Source: JAZBPO01 sp036351675 (GTDB lineage: Bacteria > Pseudomonadota > Gammaproteobacteria > Pseudomonadales > Azotimanducaceae). Taken from it: a DNA stretch of 44,399 bases. This document shows positions 42,945 to 44,399 of the stretch, piece by piece. Under the pieces are notes generated by a model that was not told where the DNA came from, did no database searches, and saw only the letters and a program-made list of their open reading frames with translations. Position 1 is the stretch's first letter, and each line of letters begins with the position of its first letter. The DNA lies in the NCBI GenBank assembly GCA_036351675.1, contig JAZBPO010000073.1, positions 1 through 44,399 on the forward strand, read 5' to 3'. Both the position numbers and the translations under genes were made by a program.

Positions 42945-44382
42945 GGTGCCGGTCGATCTCGCGGGCCGCTTCGCGACCCTCGTTGATCGCCCGCACGACA
43001 AGGGACTGGCCGCGGCGGCAGTCACCGGCCGCGAACACGTTCGGCGTGCTGGTGACGTAGCGGCCGTAGTCGGCTGCATAGTTGGAGCGCGCGTCGTAGT
43101 CGACGCCGAGCGGATCCGAGACCCCGTGCTCCGGTCCCAGGAAGCCCATGGACAGCAGGACCAGGTCCGCCTCCCAGACCCGCTCCGATCCTTCGACCTC
43201 GACCGGGCGGCCGTCCTTCCACTCGACTTCGACGGTACGAATTCCCTTCACGTGGCCGTTGCCGTTGTCGATGAACTCCTTGCCCGAGACGCGGTAGACG
43301 CGCGGGTCGGAACCGAACTTCTCGGCCGCTTCCTCGTGGCCGTAGTCGACGCGGAAGATCCGCGGCCACTCGGGCCAGGGGTTGCCCTCGGCCCGGTCGC
43401 CCGGCGGCTGCGGCATGATCTCGAAGTTCACGAGTGACGCGCACTCGTGGCGCAGGGAGGTGCCGATGCAGTCCGTGCCCGTGTCGCCGCCGCCGATGAC
43501 GATCACCTTCTTGCCCTTCGCGGAGATGTAGGCGCCGTCCTCGAGGCCCGAGTCGAGCAGGCTCCTGGTGTTGGCGGTGAGGAAATCCATGGCGTAGTGG
43601 ATGCCCTGCAGGTCGCGGCCTGGGATCGGCAGATCGCGGGCCACGGTGGCACCCGTGGCCAGCAGCACCGCATCGAAGTCCTGCGCGAGCTCGCGCACGT
43701 CGACGGAACCGTCCGAGCCGTCCGCGACGTGGGCCCCGGTGACGAACTCGATGCCCTCGTCGCGCAGCAGCTGCACGCGGCGCTCGACCACGTCCTTGCC
43801 GAGCTTCATGTTCGGGATTCCGTACATGAGCAGACCGCCGATGCGATCAGCGCGCTCGTAGACCGTGACCGTGTGGCCGGCCTTGTTCAGCTGTGCCGCG
43901 GCCGCGAGACCGGCCGGACCGGAGCCGATGACGGCGACGGTCCGGCCCGTGCGGACGGAAGGCGGCTGCGGACGTACCCAGCCCTCGGCAAAGCCCTTGT
44001 CGATGATGGCCTTCTCGATGTTCTTGATCGTGACGGCCGGGTCAGTGATGCCGAGCACGCAGGCGCCCTCACAGGGCGCCGGGCAGACGCGACCCGTGAA
44101 CTCCGGGAAGTTGTTCGTCGCGTGCAGGCGATCGAGTGCCTCGCGCCATTCACCGCGGTAGACGAGGTCGTTCCACTCGGGGATGAGGTTGTAGATCGGG
44201 CAGCCGTGCGGTTCCGACTGGCAGAAGGGCACGCCACAGTCCATGCAGCGCGCGCCCTGCGTCTTCAGGTGCTCTTCCGCGGGATCCGTGAAGATCTCCT
44301 CGTAGTCGACGAGGCGAACGGTCGCATCGCGATACGGCACCGTCTGGCGCGCGTATTCCTTGAATCCTGTCGGCTTGCCCAT
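42919..44382 (-). CDS. gltD: Glutamate synthase small subunit
   Basis: 487 residues. It supplies NADPH electrons to the large subunit (GltB) of glutamate synthase, the partner of glutamine synthetase. Iron-sulfur cysteines CMDCGVPFC, GCPIYN and the CPAPCEGAC motif, an FAD loop GSGPAGLAAAAQ (about 152-163), and an NADPH fold GGGDTGTDC are present. AGGGAA precedes the ATG at 44382. gltB is expected just beyond the right edge; the 17 bases left there show no start or stop. Confidence 0.96.
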   Translation of the reverse strand: MGKPTGFKEYARQTVPYRDATVRLVDYEEIFTDPAEEHLKTQGARCMDCGVPFCQSEPHGCPIYNLIPEWNDLVYRGEWREALDRLHATNNFPEFTGRVCPAPCEGACVLGITDPAVTIKNIEKAIIDKGFAEGWVRPQPPSVRTGRTVAVIGSGPAGLAAAAQLNKAGHTVTVYERADRIGGLLMYGIPNMKLGKDVVERRVQLLRDEGIEFVTGAHVADGSDGSVDVRELAQDFDAVLLATGATVARDLPIPGRDLQGIHYAMDFLTANTRSLLDSGLEDGAYISAKGKKVIVIGGGDTGTDCIGTSLRHECASLVNFEIMPQPPGDRAEGNPWPEWPRIFRVDYGHEEAAEKFGSDPRVYRVSGKEFIDNGNGHVKGIRTVEVEWKDGRPVEVEGSERVWEADLVLLSMGFLGPEHGVSDPLGVDYDARSNYAADYGRYVTSTPNVFAAGDCRRGQSLVVRAINEGREAAREIDRHLMGSTELP

Positions 44383-44399
44383 CTCGCGTTCCCTGATGC

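Overview
This window is a 44.4 kb piece of the chromosome of a high-GC bacterium, almost certainly a gammaproteobacterium. The evidence is the conserved gene blocks: glnA/ntrB/ntrC, hisE-tatABC, priA/ftsN-like/hslV/hslU/DUF971/ubiE/ubiJ/ubiB, ponA divergent from pilMNOPQ-aroK-aroB-damX-like, and gltD. Most of it is dense core genome. I see no transposase, integrase, phage gene, CRISPR array, tRNA or rRNA. Finer taxonomy cannot be decided from the sequence alone.

Layout. (1) 1-4882: a chaperone-usher fimbrial locus. Two spore-coat-U (SCPU) type subunits are on the + strand (the first cut by the window edge). They converge on an usher with a TcfC/CooC-like E-set domain, its periplasmic chaperone and a small secreted cysteine-containing protein on the - strand. 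(2) 5051-10147: nitrogen regulation, with ntrC, ntrB, a DUF4124 protein and glnA on the - strand. I find sigma-54 promoter matches in front of both glnA and ntrB, two NtrC-like sites upstream of ntrB and a weaker one upstream of glnA, so the block looks autoregulated by nitrogen status. (3) 10384-13545: an unrecognised lipoprotein, then typA and dtd. (4) 13706-20264: two paralogous membrane fatty acid hydroxylase/sterol desaturase proteins, the second followed by an 85-residue two-helix membrane protein. Between them on the - strand lie an acidic single-pass membrane protein, a possible 59-codon gene coupled to an unrecognised 226-residue protein, hisE and tatABC. This is the least explained part of the window. 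(5) 20305-28640: a long - strand run, priA, FtsN-like SPOR protein, hslV, hslU, DUF971, ubiE, ubiJ, ubiB (replication restart, division, proteolysis, ubiquinone). (6) 28800-32077: rpmE, an M48 metalloprotease and a short malic enzyme on the + strand. (7) 32074-44382: penicillin-binding protein 1A divergent from the type IV pilus assembly operon pilMNOPQ, followed by aroK, aroB, an ATPase/SPOR (DamX-like) protein, and convergent gltD at the right edge.

Working style of the genome: many adjacent genes overlap by four bases as TTGA or GTGA (typA/dtd, tatB/tatC, hslU/DUF971, ubiJ/ubiB, aroB/SPOR-ATPase). This implies translational coupling with non-ATG starts. Convergent pairs are also tight: the malic enzyme and PBP1A share a CTAG stop, and the SPOR-ATPase and gltD overlap by 26 bases. 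The best candidates for something less described are the hybrid fimbrial locus, the hydroxylase pair with its small membrane partner and palindromic operator candidate, and the 59-codon/226-residue unit.
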